Source: Algoriphagus sp. Y33
GTDB taxonomy: Bacteria; Bacteroidota; Bacteroidia; Cytophagales; Cyclobacteriaceae
Direction of reading: 5' to 3'
Length of the DNA stretch: 64,000 bases
Assembly: GCF_014838715.1 (NCBI RefSeq)
Contig: NZ_CP061947.1
Coordinates: 1,240,001-1,304,000 of the forward strand
Below the pieces are notes generated by a model that had not been told where the DNA came from, did no database searches, and saw only the letters and a list, made by a program, of their open reading frames with translations. Shown here in pieces: positions 28,101 to 36,073 of this stretch; the stretch's first letter is position 1; every line of letters begins with the position of its first letter. The position numbers and the translations under genes are program-made.

Positions 28101-31100
28101 GCTTTGTCTATGATGGCACAGAAAAATCACTTGAAATCACGGGAACTCTTCCTTCGGGAACTTCCGTGTCCTATACCGACAACGGCAGGACGGACGTGGG
28201 TACACAGGAAGTGACAGCGGCGATCACAGGTAGTAATTTCACCACCTTGGTATTGACAGCAGATTTGAGGGTAACCCCTGCGACCGTTACAGGTATTACT
28301 TTCGAAGACGGCAGTTTTGTCTATGACGGCACTGAAAGGTCACTTGCGGTTGTAGGAACTCTTCCTTCGGGAACTTCCGTGTCCTATACCGGCAACGGCA
28401 GGACGGAGGTGGGTACGCAGGAAGTGACAGCGACGATCACGGGATCGAACTATACGGACTTGGTATTGACAGCAGATTTGAGGGTAACCCCTGCGACCGT
28501 TACAGGTATTACTTTCGAAGACGGCAGCTTTGTTTACGATGGCACAGAAAAATCACTTGCGATTGTAGGAACTCTTCCTTCGGGAACATCGGTAGCCTAT
28601 ACCGGCAACGGCAGGACGGACGTGGGTACGCAGGAAGTGACAGCGACGATCACGGGATCGAACTATACGGACTTGGTATTGAGAGCAGACCTGACGGTAA
28701 CCCCTGCTACAGTTACAGGTATTACTTTCGAAGACGGCAGCTTTGTTTACGATGGCACAGAAAAATTACTCGCCATCACGGGAACTCTTCCTTCGGGAAC
28801 TTCCGTGTCCTATACCGACAACGGCAGAACGGACGTGGGTACACAGGAAGTGACAGCGACGATCACGGGATCGAATTATACGGACTTGGTGTTGACTGCC
28901 TGGCTGACAGTTACCCCAGCCGAGATCACGGGAATCACGTTTGCAGACACAAGCTTTGTTTATGACGGCACAGAAAAATTACACGCCATCACGGGAAATC
29001 TTCCTTCGGGAACTTCCGTGTCCTATACCGACAACGGCAGGACGGACGTGGGTATGCAGGAAGTGACAGCTACGATCACGGGACCGAACTATACGGACCT
29101 GGTATTGACCGCCCGGCTGACAATTACCCCAGCCGAGATCACGGGAATTACTTTCGAAGACATAAGCTTTGTCTATGACGGCACAGAAAAGTCACTTGAA
29201 ATCATGGGAACCCTTCCTTCGGGAACATCGGTAGCCTATACCGACAACGGCAGGACGGACGTGGGTACACAGGAAGTGACAGCGACGATCACGGGATCGA
29301 ACTATACGGACTTGGTATTGAGAGCAGACCTGACGGTAACCCCTGCTACAGTTACAGGTATTACTTTCGAAGACGGCAGCTTTGTTTACGATGGCACAGA
29401 AAAATTACTTGCGATTGTAGGAACTCTTCCTTCGGGAACATCGGTAGCCTATACCGACAACGGCAGGACGGAGGTGGGTACGCAGGAAGTGACAGCGACG
29501 ATCACGGGATCGAACTATACGGACTTGGTATTGACCGCCTGGCTGACAGTTACCCCAGCCGAGATCACGGGAATTACGTTTGCAGACACAAGCTTTGTCT
29601 ATGACGGCACAGAAAAATCACTTGCAATCACGGGAACCCTTCCTTCGGGAACTTCCGTGTCCTATACCGGCAACGGCAGGACGGAGGTGGGTACGCAGGA
29701 AGTGACAGCGACGATCACGGGATCGAACTATACGGACTTGGTATTGAGAGCAGACCTGACGGTAACCCCTGCTACAGTTACAGGTATTACTTTCGAAGAC
29801 GGCAGCTTTGTTTACGATGGCACAGAAAAATCACTTGCGATTGTAGGAACTCTTCCTTCGGGAACATCGGTAGCCTATACCGGCAACGGCAGGACGGACG
29901 TGGGTACGCAGGAAGTGACAGCGGCGATCACGGGATCGAACTATACGGACTTGGTATTGAGAGCAGACCTGACGGTAACCCCTGCTACAGTTACAGGTAT
30001 TACTTTCGAAGACGGCAGCTTTGTTTACGATGGCACAGAAAAATTACTCGCCATCACGGGAACTCTTCCTTCGGGAACTTCCGTGTCCTATACCGACAAC
30101 GGCAGGACGGACGTGGGTACACAGGAAGTGACAGCGACGATCACGGGATCGAATTATACGGACTTGGTATTGACCGCCCGGCTGACAATTACCCCAGCCG
30201 AGATCACGGGAATTACTTTCGAAGACATAAGCTTTGTCTATGACGGCACAGAAAAGTCACTTGAAATCATGGGAACCCTTCCTTCGGGAACTTCCGTGTC
30301 CTATACCGACAACGGCAGGACGGACGTGGGTACACAGGAAGTGACAGCGACGATCACGGGATCGAACTATACGGACTTGGTATTGACCGCCCGGCTGACA
30401 ATTACCCCAGCCGAGATCACGGGAATCACATTCAAAGACGGCAGTTTTGTCTATGACGGCACAGAAAAGTCACTTGCGATTGTAGGAACCCTTCCTTCGG
30501 GAACCTCTGTGTCCTATACCGACAATGGCAGAACGGATGTGGGAAGCCAGATGGTAACGGCAACCATCATGGGGAGCAATCTGGATGAATTGATATTGAC
30601 GGCTGAGTTGATAATTATGCCAGCTGATTTGAGCGTAGTCGCAGATGCAGGGCAAAGCAAGGTTTTTGGGGAAGAGGATCCCGAACTGACTTATACCGTC
30701 ACAGATTTTGGAGTGGGGGATGACGAAGCAGTGCTGGAGGGATCGCTTGAAAGAGAGCCCGGTGAGGAAGTGGGTACTTATTCCATCGTAATCGGAACCC
30801 TGACTGCGGGAAGCAATTATACGGTCGTCTTTACGGGAGCTGACTTTGAAATTCTTATGGGGGAAGCGGAAGAAGGGGATACCATCATCGGGTTTGCAGG
30901 CCAAAGCTTGGAGGTTCTCTGGGGTACACCTGCGGGTGGACTGGGAGTACCTGCGGAAGCAGTTGCGATTACCTCCAAGGGAGCGTTTGTAAACTTGGCG
31001 GTGGATTGGGACCTGTCGGGCTATGACCCGATGATGGTAGGAACCTTCATTTCCAAAGGTTCAGTGGAAGAGTCTTCGGGCTTGTCCAATCCGAATGGGC

Positions 31101-31702
31101 ACCAGCCAATTTTAGAAATCACGGTACTCGTGAAACCTACACCGCAGGACGTGACGCTGGGCTCAGACAGTTTTGTGGCGGTTCCTGACCTATTCTTTCA
31201 GGAGATCGGAACATTCACTGTGGTCGATCCCTCCGATGATCAACACACCTTGATTCTTCCGGAGGGAGTTTACGACAATGATTATTTCGAAGTACTTGAT
31301 GGGGTTTTGTTTTGGAGCAGTGCGGAACAGGCAGAAGGCAGAACAGAATTTACAGTTTCACTCAGGGTGACTGACAGGGCGGGGAATGTATTGGACAAAG
31401 ACTTTAATATTACCCGTGAACGTACTCCGCTAGAGCAGCTTGAGGTTCCCAATACCTTCACACCTGACGGTGACGGCATCAACGATACCTGGGGAGTGCC
31501 TGGGTTGCGCTACTATTCCGGGGTAAGGATTTCGGTCTTTGCCGTAGGCGGGGACAGAATGTTCTACACCGGGGATCCTGATGTAAGATGGGATGGTTCC
31601 TTTAACGGCAAAGAGATGCCGGTAGGCGCTTACCTGTATGTGATTGAAGTGGGAGAAACAGGCGGGGTAATACGCGGCATGCTTAATCTGATTAATAAAT
31701 AA
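22136..31702 (+). CDS. Giant T9SS-exported adhesin with cadherin-like, Ig-like and MBG-type repeats
   Basis: About 3,188 residues. Met 22136 is chosen because it opens a signal peptide (MKKIFLLFAGLLFFVPFLVNAQ) and avoids overlap with the previous gene. Order: N-terminal unnamed domain to about 280; a second globular domain to about 410; cadherin/VCBS-like repeats bounded by NDAP at about 415-1130; Ig-like repeats (RPTSNIVV..., RRPTAIIVV...) 1140-1465; two HYR-like repeats 1465-1620; 17 MBG-type repeats 1625-2831; a final MBG-like domain (FGEEDPELTYTV) and a cadherin-like domain; C-terminal gliding-motility/T9SS type-B sorting domain from about 3100 (PNTFTPDGDGINDTW). It should be exported by the T9SS and act at the surface. 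Confidence 0.93.
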   Translation: MKKIFLLFAGLLFFVPFLVNAQTLDNTINAPGDIAFVAYNEGATGGEDGFSFLLIDSAPAGAVIVFTDEEWTGTEFSSPTGEGDVTWTNNTGAAIPGGTIIDIVNASDNPGSPITASIGVAVETDAGFNTAIGDQIYAFTGSRASPGVFLAFVGGLPAPATLSGTGLVVGETAAVFSDEGYYSGPTTFNGTAINCAATINSIANWELGNYANYPDNLEDSFSGSLFFPSIPSVLLNTNPVLSFSNNTGFGDKIAGDGDGGSVSISDINIQAYPINSSGTRLTANLLEYHDASEPDWSSYPAIIVYGAEANLIFYGWNIKSENGAEFAFNGIDFHDWGNYDGATFTIEGFKDGVSTATYDFDGNTDGSYVSLSNPGNLPTAFSDVDEVWIYQADGADSYIAINNIGVGSPVVAPPNTAPVATPPGVPVVEEDDENVLLSSDFGVTDLEGDDQTLTFTITGGILTLGTPGITFGGDGNGSANFTAAGTLIDINTALIAATFTPTPDLFGEDAGEISFTANDGNSTSAVASVTFDIIGINDAPTFEGLPASVTVLEDAVNTDLNNAFSDATFADIDAGNNIVTLILNVSQGTLNYANPSGTGVSIIGPGASTGTFSGTVADIEAYLNINTNVVYTPPTNLSGTNVATLTVSANDNGNTGQGGGETVVLGQIQLNITPVNDAPTVANPIDNQNATQDEPFNFVVPTDTFEDVDVDDELSYSAQLSGGGSLPSWLEFDTETQTFSGTPLNANVGIVSIDVIADDGNGGTVTDTFDIIVANVNDAPTVANAIPNQNATENAAFNFQFAANTFNDVDVADILTYSAQLEGGAALPAWLSFDGATRTFSGTPGNSDSGNIDIEVIASDGNGGNVSDVFRISVTAVNDAPSISAPFTITLDEDLPGALTGISFSDSDAGTNLVTVTFNVGSGSLSAEPGSGVAVSGTSSSRIIEGNIDAINSFISNGELTFTTALNATSDVILSITINDNGNSGSGGSLTSSANVTLDVTAVNDAPVNSIPGPQQTDQNVTLEFSSGSGNQISVSDVDVGSEDVIVSLTASNGMITLSTTAGLVFTTGTGSNDAALSMEGSIADINAAFNGMTFTPTAGYSGLAGITITTNDQGFSGSGGAQEDEDVITIIVDSINPVVTSVTSSGENGIYKIGDELFIQVIFDQAVIVSGGAPTLSLETGVTDREVNYTSGSGTNTLNFSYTVQNGDQTSDLDYTSAGALSLNGSVIQNTSGDDAILTLPAVGSANSLAGQKNLVIDGVRPTSNIVVSEDELRIGETSLVTVTFSEAVFGFSNQDLSFSNGTLSPVSSADGDITWTATFTPTANVEEQTNVITLDNTGVENAGGNVGTGTTDSNNFGIDTRRPTAIIVVADTQLASGETSPVTIEFSEAVTGLTAADFAVPNGVLSDPESTDGITWSATFTPADGVEEATNVITLENTGYVDLRGNTGIGTTPSNNYLVDTSAPTVITQNITIQLNAAGEVSITPEQIDNSSTDGVGIGSLTLNVSDFDCTNEGENTVILTVTDVNGNSAIGTATVTVEDTIAPTVITQNIMVQLEPIGTITIAAEDVDNGSSDNCGLASLSLSQSVFGSSDIGENTVTLTVTDVNGNQSSATAIVEVVPLDVTGVTFENGSFIYDGTAKSLAIAGVLPAGTSVSYDNNTRTNVGTQEVIATITGPGFTTLVLTAQLTVTPATVTGITFEDGSFVYDGTEKLLAITGTLPSGTSVSYTGNGRTDVGTQEVTATITGSNYTDLVLTARLTVTPAEITGITFADTSFVYDGTEKSLAIVGTLPSGTSVAYTDNGRTEVGTQEVTATITGSNYTDLVLRADLTVTPATVTGITFEDGSFVYDGTEKLLAIVGTLPSGTSVAYTDNGRTEVGTQEVTATITGSNYTDLVLTAWLTVTPAEITGITFADTSFVYDGTEKSLAIVGTLPSGTSVSYTENGRTEVGTQEVTATITGSNYTDLVLTARLTITPAEITGITFADTSFVYDGTEKSLEITGTLPSGTSVSYTDNGRTDVGTQEVTAAITGSNFTTLVLTADLRVTPATVTGITFEDGSFVYDGTERSLAVVGTLPSGTSVSYTGNGRTEVGTQEVTATITGSNYTDLVLTADLRVTPATVTGITFEDGSFVYDGTEKSLAIVGTLPSGTSVAYTGNGRTDVGTQEVTATITGSNYTDLVLRADLTVTPATVTGITFEDGSFVYDGTEKLLAITGTLPSGTSVSYTDNGRTDVGTQEVTATITGSNYTDLVLTAWLTVTPAEITGITFADTSFVYDGTEKLHAITGNLPSGTSVSYTDNGRTDVGMQEVTATITGPNYTDLVLTARLTITPAEITGITFEDISFVYDGTEKSLEIMGTLPSGTSVAYTDNGRTDVGTQEVTATITGSNYTDLVLRADLTVTPATVTGITFEDGSFVYDGTEKLLAIVGTLPSGTSVAYTDNGRTEVGTQEVTATITGSNYTDLVLTAWLTVTPAEITGITFADTSFVYDGTEKSLAITGTLPSGTSVSYTGNGRTEVGTQEVTATITGSNYTDLVLRADLTVTPATVTGITFEDGSFVYDGTEKSLAIVGTLPSGTSVAYTGNGRTDVGTQEVTAAITGSNYTDLVLRADLTVTPATVTGITFEDGSFVYDGTEKLLAITGTLPSGTSVSYTDNGRTDVGTQEVTATITGSNYTDLVLTARLTITPAEITGITFEDISFVYDGTEKSLEIMGTLPSGTSVSYTDNGRTDVGTQEVTATITGSNYTDLVLTARLTITPAEITGITFKDGSFVYDGTEKSLAIVGTLPSGTSVSYTDNGRTDVGSQMVTATIMGSNLDELILTAELIIMPADLSVVADAGQSKVFGEEDPELTYTVTDFGVGDDEAVLEGSLEREPGEEVGTYSIVIGTLTAGSNYTVVFTGADFEILMGEAEEGDTIIGFAGQSLEVLWGTPAGGLGVPAEAVAITSKGAFVNLAVDWDLSGYDPMMVGTFISKGSVEESSGLSNPNGHQPILEITVLVKPTPQDVTLGSDSFVAVPDLFFQEIGTFTVVDPSDDQHTLILPEGVYDNDYFEVLDGVLFWSSAEQAEGRTEFTVSLRVTDRAGNVLDKDFNITRERTPLEQLEVPNTFTPDGDGINDTWGVPGLRYYSGVRISVFAVGGDRMFYTGDPDVRWDGSFNGKEMPVGAYLYVIEVGETGGVIRGMLNLINK
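27008..30628 (+). repeat. Seventeen in-frame 213-bp tandem repeats in the giant adhesin
   Basis: Each unit encodes 71 residues, starting (V/I)TGITF and ending L-(V/I)TPA(T/E/D). The count of 17 units of 213 bp fits the span exactly. The first and last units are the most divergent, inner ones nearly identical. Two unit types alternate irregularly (EDGSFVYDG and ADTSFVYDG). Units 4 and 12 are identical in protein, and 8-9 closely match 14-15, showing multi-unit duplications. Likely prone to copy-number change and misassembly. Confidence 0.95.
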
Positions 31703-31719
31703 GCTGTCAAATGAAGTTT

Positions 31720-31760
31720 GGGAGAGCCGGTAGCTACTAAACACCGGACTCCCGTTTTTT
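31720..31760 (+). terminator. Strong intrinsic terminator between adhesin and PorP/SprF gene
   Basis: GGGAG (31720-31724) and CCGGT (31727-31731) pair with ACCGG (31743-31747) and CTCCC (31749-31753); a run of six Ts follows at 31755-31760. It lies 18 bases behind the adhesin stop and 21 before the next ATG, so the partner gene depends on read-through or on its own weak promoter. Confidence 0.85.
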
Positions 31761-31780
31761 GGATTTATACTAATTTTCAG

Positions 31781-32743
31781 ATGAGACAAAACATTAAATA
31801 CTTTCTATCCGCGGTCCTGGTTATCGGATCCGTGACCTGCGGATATTCCCAGTCGAGGAAATTCATTTCCAATTTTAACCTCTTCCAAAGTTATTATAAT
31901 CCCGGGCTTACGGGGTATGAAGGCTCCACGGTCAGGGGCTTTGTACGGAATCAGTGGTCAGGGGTAGACGGTGCCCCAAAAACATACTTTTTCAGCACGG
32001 AATTGGACTTTGGGGAATTGACGGGGGAGATGGATCCTGCCCTGATGGGCAAGAATGCGGTCTCGATAAATCTACTGCATGATACGTATGGCGCATTCCG
32101 GGAGACAGAGCTTACATTGGGCTATGCGAGTAGAATCAGGCTGTCTGAAAAGCATAACCTGAGACTCGGGGCAGGCTTCAATTACCAGACTATAAGATTG
32201 GATGGGAATGCACTGACCACAGAGGAACAGAATGATCCTACACTGGGACAGTATATTGGGCAATTTTCAAATATGAATGTGGTGGATTTCAATCTAGGAA
32301 TTGCTCTGACACACGCCAACTTCTATTTCTCATATGGTATCCATCGGGTAAATGGTGGAAGAATCATCTCAGGTGACGAATTTATGGATGCCTATCCAGC
32401 GAGCTCCATTTTCCAGGCAGGCTACAGAAGTGCCGTAAGCGACAATATCGCAGTGATAGCCAATGCGATGTACAGCATGCAAAAGAATCAGGATGACAAC
32501 ATCGAGTTTAATATCAAGGCCCTGCTGGTGGACCGTCTGTGGTTTGGAATAGGCCATAGGATTGACTATGCGACCAACGCCCAGCTGGGAATCGTGACCA
32601 AGCGGTTAAGGATAGGTTATCTGTACGAATTCCCCAATGCCACGAGTTACAATCTCCCCGGCAACACGCATGAATTCACTGCAGTGTTCAGCCTTTTTAG
32701 GGACAATGTAAGAACAGATCCCCGTCAGGTGGTGATGTGGTAG
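31781..32743 (+). CDS. PorP/SprF-family T9SS outer-membrane protein
   Basis: About 320 residues. Met 31781 is chosen because it starts the signal peptide (FLSAVLVIGSVTCGYSQ); an upstream frame opening would run through the terminator hairpin. SprF/PorP features are visible: FNLFQSYYNPGLTGYEGSTVRGFVRNQWSGVDGAPKT cut into strands, LRLGAGFNYQ, FNLGIAL, FYFSYGIHRV and RLRIGYLYEF. PorP/SprF proteins help type-B T9SS cargo reach or attach to the surface and are usually encoded directly after a large type-B substrate, exactly as here, so the giant adhesin is the probable client. Confidence 0.93.
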   Translation: MRQNIKYFLSAVLVIGSVTCGYSQSRKFISNFNLFQSYYNPGLTGYEGSTVRGFVRNQWSGVDGAPKTYFFSTELDFGELTGEMDPALMGKNAVSINLLHDTYGAFRETELTLGYASRIRLSEKHNLRLGAGFNYQTIRLDGNALTTEEQNDPTLGQYIGQFSNMNVVDFNLGIALTHANFYFSYGIHRVNGGRIISGDEFMDAYPASSIFQAGYRSAVSDNIAVIANAMYSMQKNQDDNIEFNIKALLVDRLWFGIGHRIDYATNAQLGIVTKRLRIGYLYEFPNATSYNLPGNTHEFTAVFSLFRDNVRTDPRQVVMW

Positions 32744-32796
32744 ACTAAAATAGACTGAAACTAATATTTAACGAAATAGTCTTGATACATTTTTGA

Positions 32797-32832
32797 TGTG
32801 CTCCCAAAAAGTTAGACACATATTGGGGGCAA
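32797..32832. mobile_element. Relic of an insertion-sequence end (IS3-like)
   Basis: The stretch contains GTGCTCCCAAAAAGTTAGAC followed by ACATATTGGGGGCA, which resembles the terminal inverted repeat of IS3-family elements in Bacteroidota (C-rich, then AAAAAGTTAGACA). No transposase frame lies on either side, so it is at most a solo end left by a lost element. Confidence 0.4.
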
Positions 32833-32891
32833 GTCCATTTTTTATTGCAACAGGACTTTTTCTGATATAAAGAAAACTTATACTTTAATGA

Positions 32892-33485
32892 TCAATCCCG
32901 TGGCGGAGTAATCATAATATGTGCTCTGTGTGTCCCTGGATCCATTATCCATGGCATTCCCGGGGCACTTGGTTTCAATGGAAGTCCTGTGGTTTCAGAG
33001 GTTGCCCACGGTAAATAGACTACGTATCGCAGGAATGTGTCAGAAACTTCGCCTGAATTGCTGTCGTAGCTTTCATCGTCTGCTGTAAGTACAAAAAGTG
33101 TCGCACCATCCTTAGGCATGCTGAGTTTACCGTTTTTAGCTTCTGCTTCTCTAATATCAAAGATTTGCTGAAATGACTTTCCTTCTTTCTTAAGTTGTCT
33201 GCCTCTTTCCATAAATGGTTCCAGAGCCGAATGATAGCAGGAGGCACTGAAGCCTTTTCCACCGGGATCATCTGCCACACAAATCATTTCATTTGAGCCT
33301 TTTCTCAATTCAACCACCTCTCCATTTTCGTCATATCCCAGAATTCTTGCATGCTCTTGCTTTTCTTCCGGAGCGGCCAAAACCGCAGTTCTTATCTGAA
33401 CTTCTTTGGATGGAATGACTATGTTTTGTGAAAAGACAGGAGAAATTGTCAAATAAATCACTGCAGTACTCAATAGGATTTTCAT
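32892..33485 (-). CDS. Secreted hypothetical protein
   Basis: 197 residues with a signal peptide (MKILLSTAVIYLTISPVFSQ). Not recognised. The mature part has DENGEVVELRKGSNEMICVADDPG, a single SASCYHSALEPFMERGR segment and a C-terminal stretch ending HRAHIMITPPRD. Two cysteines lie about 15 residues apart and could pair in the periplasm. It stands alone, reverse strand, 154 bp from the GH95 gene. Confidence 0.75.
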   Translation of the reverse strand: MKILLSTAVIYLTISPVFSQNIVIPSKEVQIRTAVLAAPEEKQEHARILGYDENGEVVELRKGSNEMICVADDPGGKGFSASCYHSALEPFMERGRQLKKEGKSFQQIFDIREAEAKNGKLSMPKDGATLFVLTADDESYDSNSGEVSDTFLRYVVYLPWATSETTGLPLKPSAPGMPWIMDPGTHRAHIMITPPRD

Positions 33486-33639
33486 CGTCTTTGGGTTTAA
33501 TGAAAGAGTAATTTAAACTTTATCATACCGATTGACAACTTGATTGCAGGATAAGGTTTTACTTCATAGTCACTTCTTACACAATATCCATCCCTACAGC
33601 ATGTAATCAATAACGGGCTGATCAGCAGCTCAATGTTTT

Positions 33640-35976
33640 TTACAATTCAATTTCTACACTCTGCCCTTTTTCGAGTTCCAATTCCATTTCTGATCCATCA
33701 TAGTAAACCAGGATTCGACCGTTTTTTCCTGCTTGAATCCTGTAAGTTTTGAGTTCACCATCCTGCCAAGTCATATCTATAGTATAGTTTCCTCTTGCTT
33801 TCAAGCCTGTTGCGCTACCATTTGTCCAAGCTTTTGGCAAAGCAGGCATAAGCCTAATCAAGCCATTTTCGTGCGATTGTACCAGCATTTCAGCGACTCC
33901 TGCAGTATATCCAAAATTTCCGTCAATCTGAAAAGGAGGGTGAGCATCGAATAGATTGGTATAAAGGGATTGGGAAATCAACTTTTGAATATGCCCATGC
34001 GCCATTTCTCCATCCAGTAATCTAGCGGAGAAATTAATCAGCCATGCGCGTGACCAACCGGTTCCTGCACCACCATTTGCCAGCCTGTATTCTAGCGTTT
34101 TACGCACTGCGTCAAACGCCTCAGGTGTCTCACTAGACGTAATAGCGTCTCCCGGATGAAAGGCATATAAGTGAGACATATGCCGATGCCCTTTTTCATG
34201 TTCCTCATAGGGCTGATCCCACTCCAAAATTCTTCCATCTTCAGCTAGCTGAACTCCCGGACGAAGATTCGGAAGTTGGCCTCGGACTTTTTCCGTAAGA
34301 GTGGTTTCTTTACCCAAAATCTCAGAAGCTTTTAGATAGCTGGAGAATACATCTGCTATAATCTGCTGATCCATCGCTGCTCCCATCGTAGTAGCTACAC
34401 TTTCTCCCTCAGGATTGATAAATTGGTTCTCCGGAGAAGTGGAAGGAGAGGAGACTAGTTTTCCGTCAGCCGGATATTCTACCAACCAATCAGAATAGAA
34501 TGCTGAAATGGCTGAAAGCGCCGGATAAGCTTGATTTTCAAGATAATTTATATCCTGAGAGAATAAATAATGATCCCAATAGTGTCTGCCTATCCATCCT
34601 CCCGCGCCAATCCAGCTTCCCCAGTACGCCGTAGCAGCACTTAAGAATGGAGCTTGCCAAAGATCTGTAGTATGGGGAATCATGGATCCATCCATATCAA
34701 AATTCTCACGGGCAGCATTTTCTCCATTTTTTATTACTCCATCCATAAAAGCAAAAAGTGGCTGGTTTAATTCACCTAAATTAGTCACATCTGCAGGCCA
34801 ATAATTCATCTGTAAATTGATGTTAAGATGATAATCTGCATTCCATGGAGCGGAGATATGCCTGTTCCAAAGTCCCTGTAAATTAGCGGGATTGGTGCCC
34901 GGACGACTGGAAGAAATCAACAGATACCTACCATAATCGAACAAAAGCTTCTCCAGGTGTAAATCAACGTCTCCGTTTTTGACACGTTCGATTCGTTCGT
35001 CTGTGGCAAGGAGGTCAGCTTCATCATACTCCAATTGGAGGCTCATTCGGTTAAACCAGGAAGCATATTCTTTCTCGTGGGAATGAAGAATTTCTCCCCA
35101 GCTTTTCAATTCTATTTTTTCAAGCTGGCGGGCTGCTTCATCTTCATAATCCTCATGGTAAAAAGAAGTTTCCGAGACTAACTTGATCGTAAATTCCTTT
35201 GCTCCTGACACGATCAAAGTGGAATCGGTAGTAGTAATCTCACCTGACTGATTTTGGGCGAAGAGTAGCGTTCTGAATTTTACTCCATTTAATATCTCCA
35301 CAGGCTTACTGTCCAATTGACCGCCACGCTGTGTGATCATGCCGGACATTTCGAGTTGCTTACCATTGAGCGCAGTCGTTTTTGCTGTGGCATAGCCATT
35401 ATCCTCAGGGCGACTCATCGTTATCTGTCCATTAAAACCCTGCGGGTGATTTGTCTTAAAACGCATGATCAATGCATCATCCGGAGCAGAAGCGATTACT
35501 TCTTGGCTGACCTCATAGCCTTCAGTTATGAATTGAGTTAGAACACTGGCTGTTTCCAGGTTTAGGCTTCTTCTGTAATTTTTGGACTCTATCCAGTCGA
35601 AATTAAACCATAAATCTCCCATAGTTTGATGGGATCTGGTGACACCTTTTCTGGAGAATTTCAATACCACAAGCGAATCTGCTTTTTTATTGTCACCGGA
35701 GAGTAAATAGGATCTGATTTGATCTAAATCAGCTCTTTTTCCATCTGCCAAACCCCAGTCTTTATAGTCGCCGGGCCATAATGAATCTTCATTGAGCTGC
35801 AGGTGCTCCTGTCCCGGTATGCCCATGACCATGGCTCCAAGCCGGCCGTTTCCCACAGGCAGTCCTTCTTCCCATTCCACTGCAGGCTGACTGTACCATA
35901 GCACAGAAGGGGATTGGGCTAAAATAAAGGGGTATAAACTAAGTGTGAGAGCTATGCTCAGCAAGAACTTTTTCAT
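33640..35976 (-). CDS. Secreted glycoside hydrolase family 95 (alpha-L-fucosidase/galactosidase type)
   Basis: 778 residues with signal peptide (LLSIALTLSLYPFILAQ). GH95 signatures: AVEWEEGLPVGNGRLGAMVMG, LQLNEDSLWPGD, SSRPGTNPANLQGLWN, WNADYHLNINLQMNYWPA, and GHRHMSHLYAFHPGD. The central catalytic (alpha/alpha)6 region and the C-terminal beta domain are present, so it is full length. Members cleave alpha-1,2-L-fucose or L-galactose from plant or mucin-type glycans. No SusC/SusD pair is adjacent, so it is not part of a classical polysaccharide-utilisation locus here. Confidence 0.94.
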   Translation of the reverse strand: MKKFLLSIALTLSLYPFILAQSPSVLWYSQPAVEWEEGLPVGNGRLGAMVMGIPGQEHLQLNEDSLWPGDYKDWGLADGKRADLDQIRSYLLSGDNKKADSLVVLKFSRKGVTRSHQTMGDLWFNFDWIESKNYRRSLNLETASVLTQFITEGYEVSQEVIASAPDDALIMRFKTNHPQGFNGQITMSRPEDNGYATAKTTALNGKQLEMSGMITQRGGQLDSKPVEILNGVKFRTLLFAQNQSGEITTTDSTLIVSGAKEFTIKLVSETSFYHEDYEDEAARQLEKIELKSWGEILHSHEKEYASWFNRMSLQLEYDEADLLATDERIERVKNGDVDLHLEKLLFDYGRYLLISSSRPGTNPANLQGLWNRHISAPWNADYHLNINLQMNYWPADVTNLGELNQPLFAFMDGVIKNGENAARENFDMDGSMIPHTTDLWQAPFLSAATAYWGSWIGAGGWIGRHYWDHYLFSQDINYLENQAYPALSAISAFYSDWLVEYPADGKLVSSPSTSPENQFINPEGESVATTMGAAMDQQIIADVFSSYLKASEILGKETTLTEKVRGQLPNLRPGVQLAEDGRILEWDQPYEEHEKGHRHMSHLYAFHPGDAITSSETPEAFDAVRKTLEYRLANGGAGTGWSRAWLINFSARLLDGEMAHGHIQKLISQSLYTNLFDAHPPFQIDGNFGYTAGVAEMLVQSHENGLIRLMPALPKAWTNGSATGLKARGNYTIDMTWQDGELKTYRIQAGKNGRILVYYDGSEMELELEKGQSVEIEL

Positions 35977-36073
35977 AGGTTATTGGGTCAAAAAAATAAG
36001 ATTACGACAAATCTTTGAAGTCGCCAACCCAAAATGTTCAAAATTGCTTAATTGATGCCTTGAAGGCGGGTTT

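Noticed and set aside
27008..30628. CRISPR-like array
   Set aside because: Repeats are 213 bp, in frame, without unique spacers, and code for protein domains.
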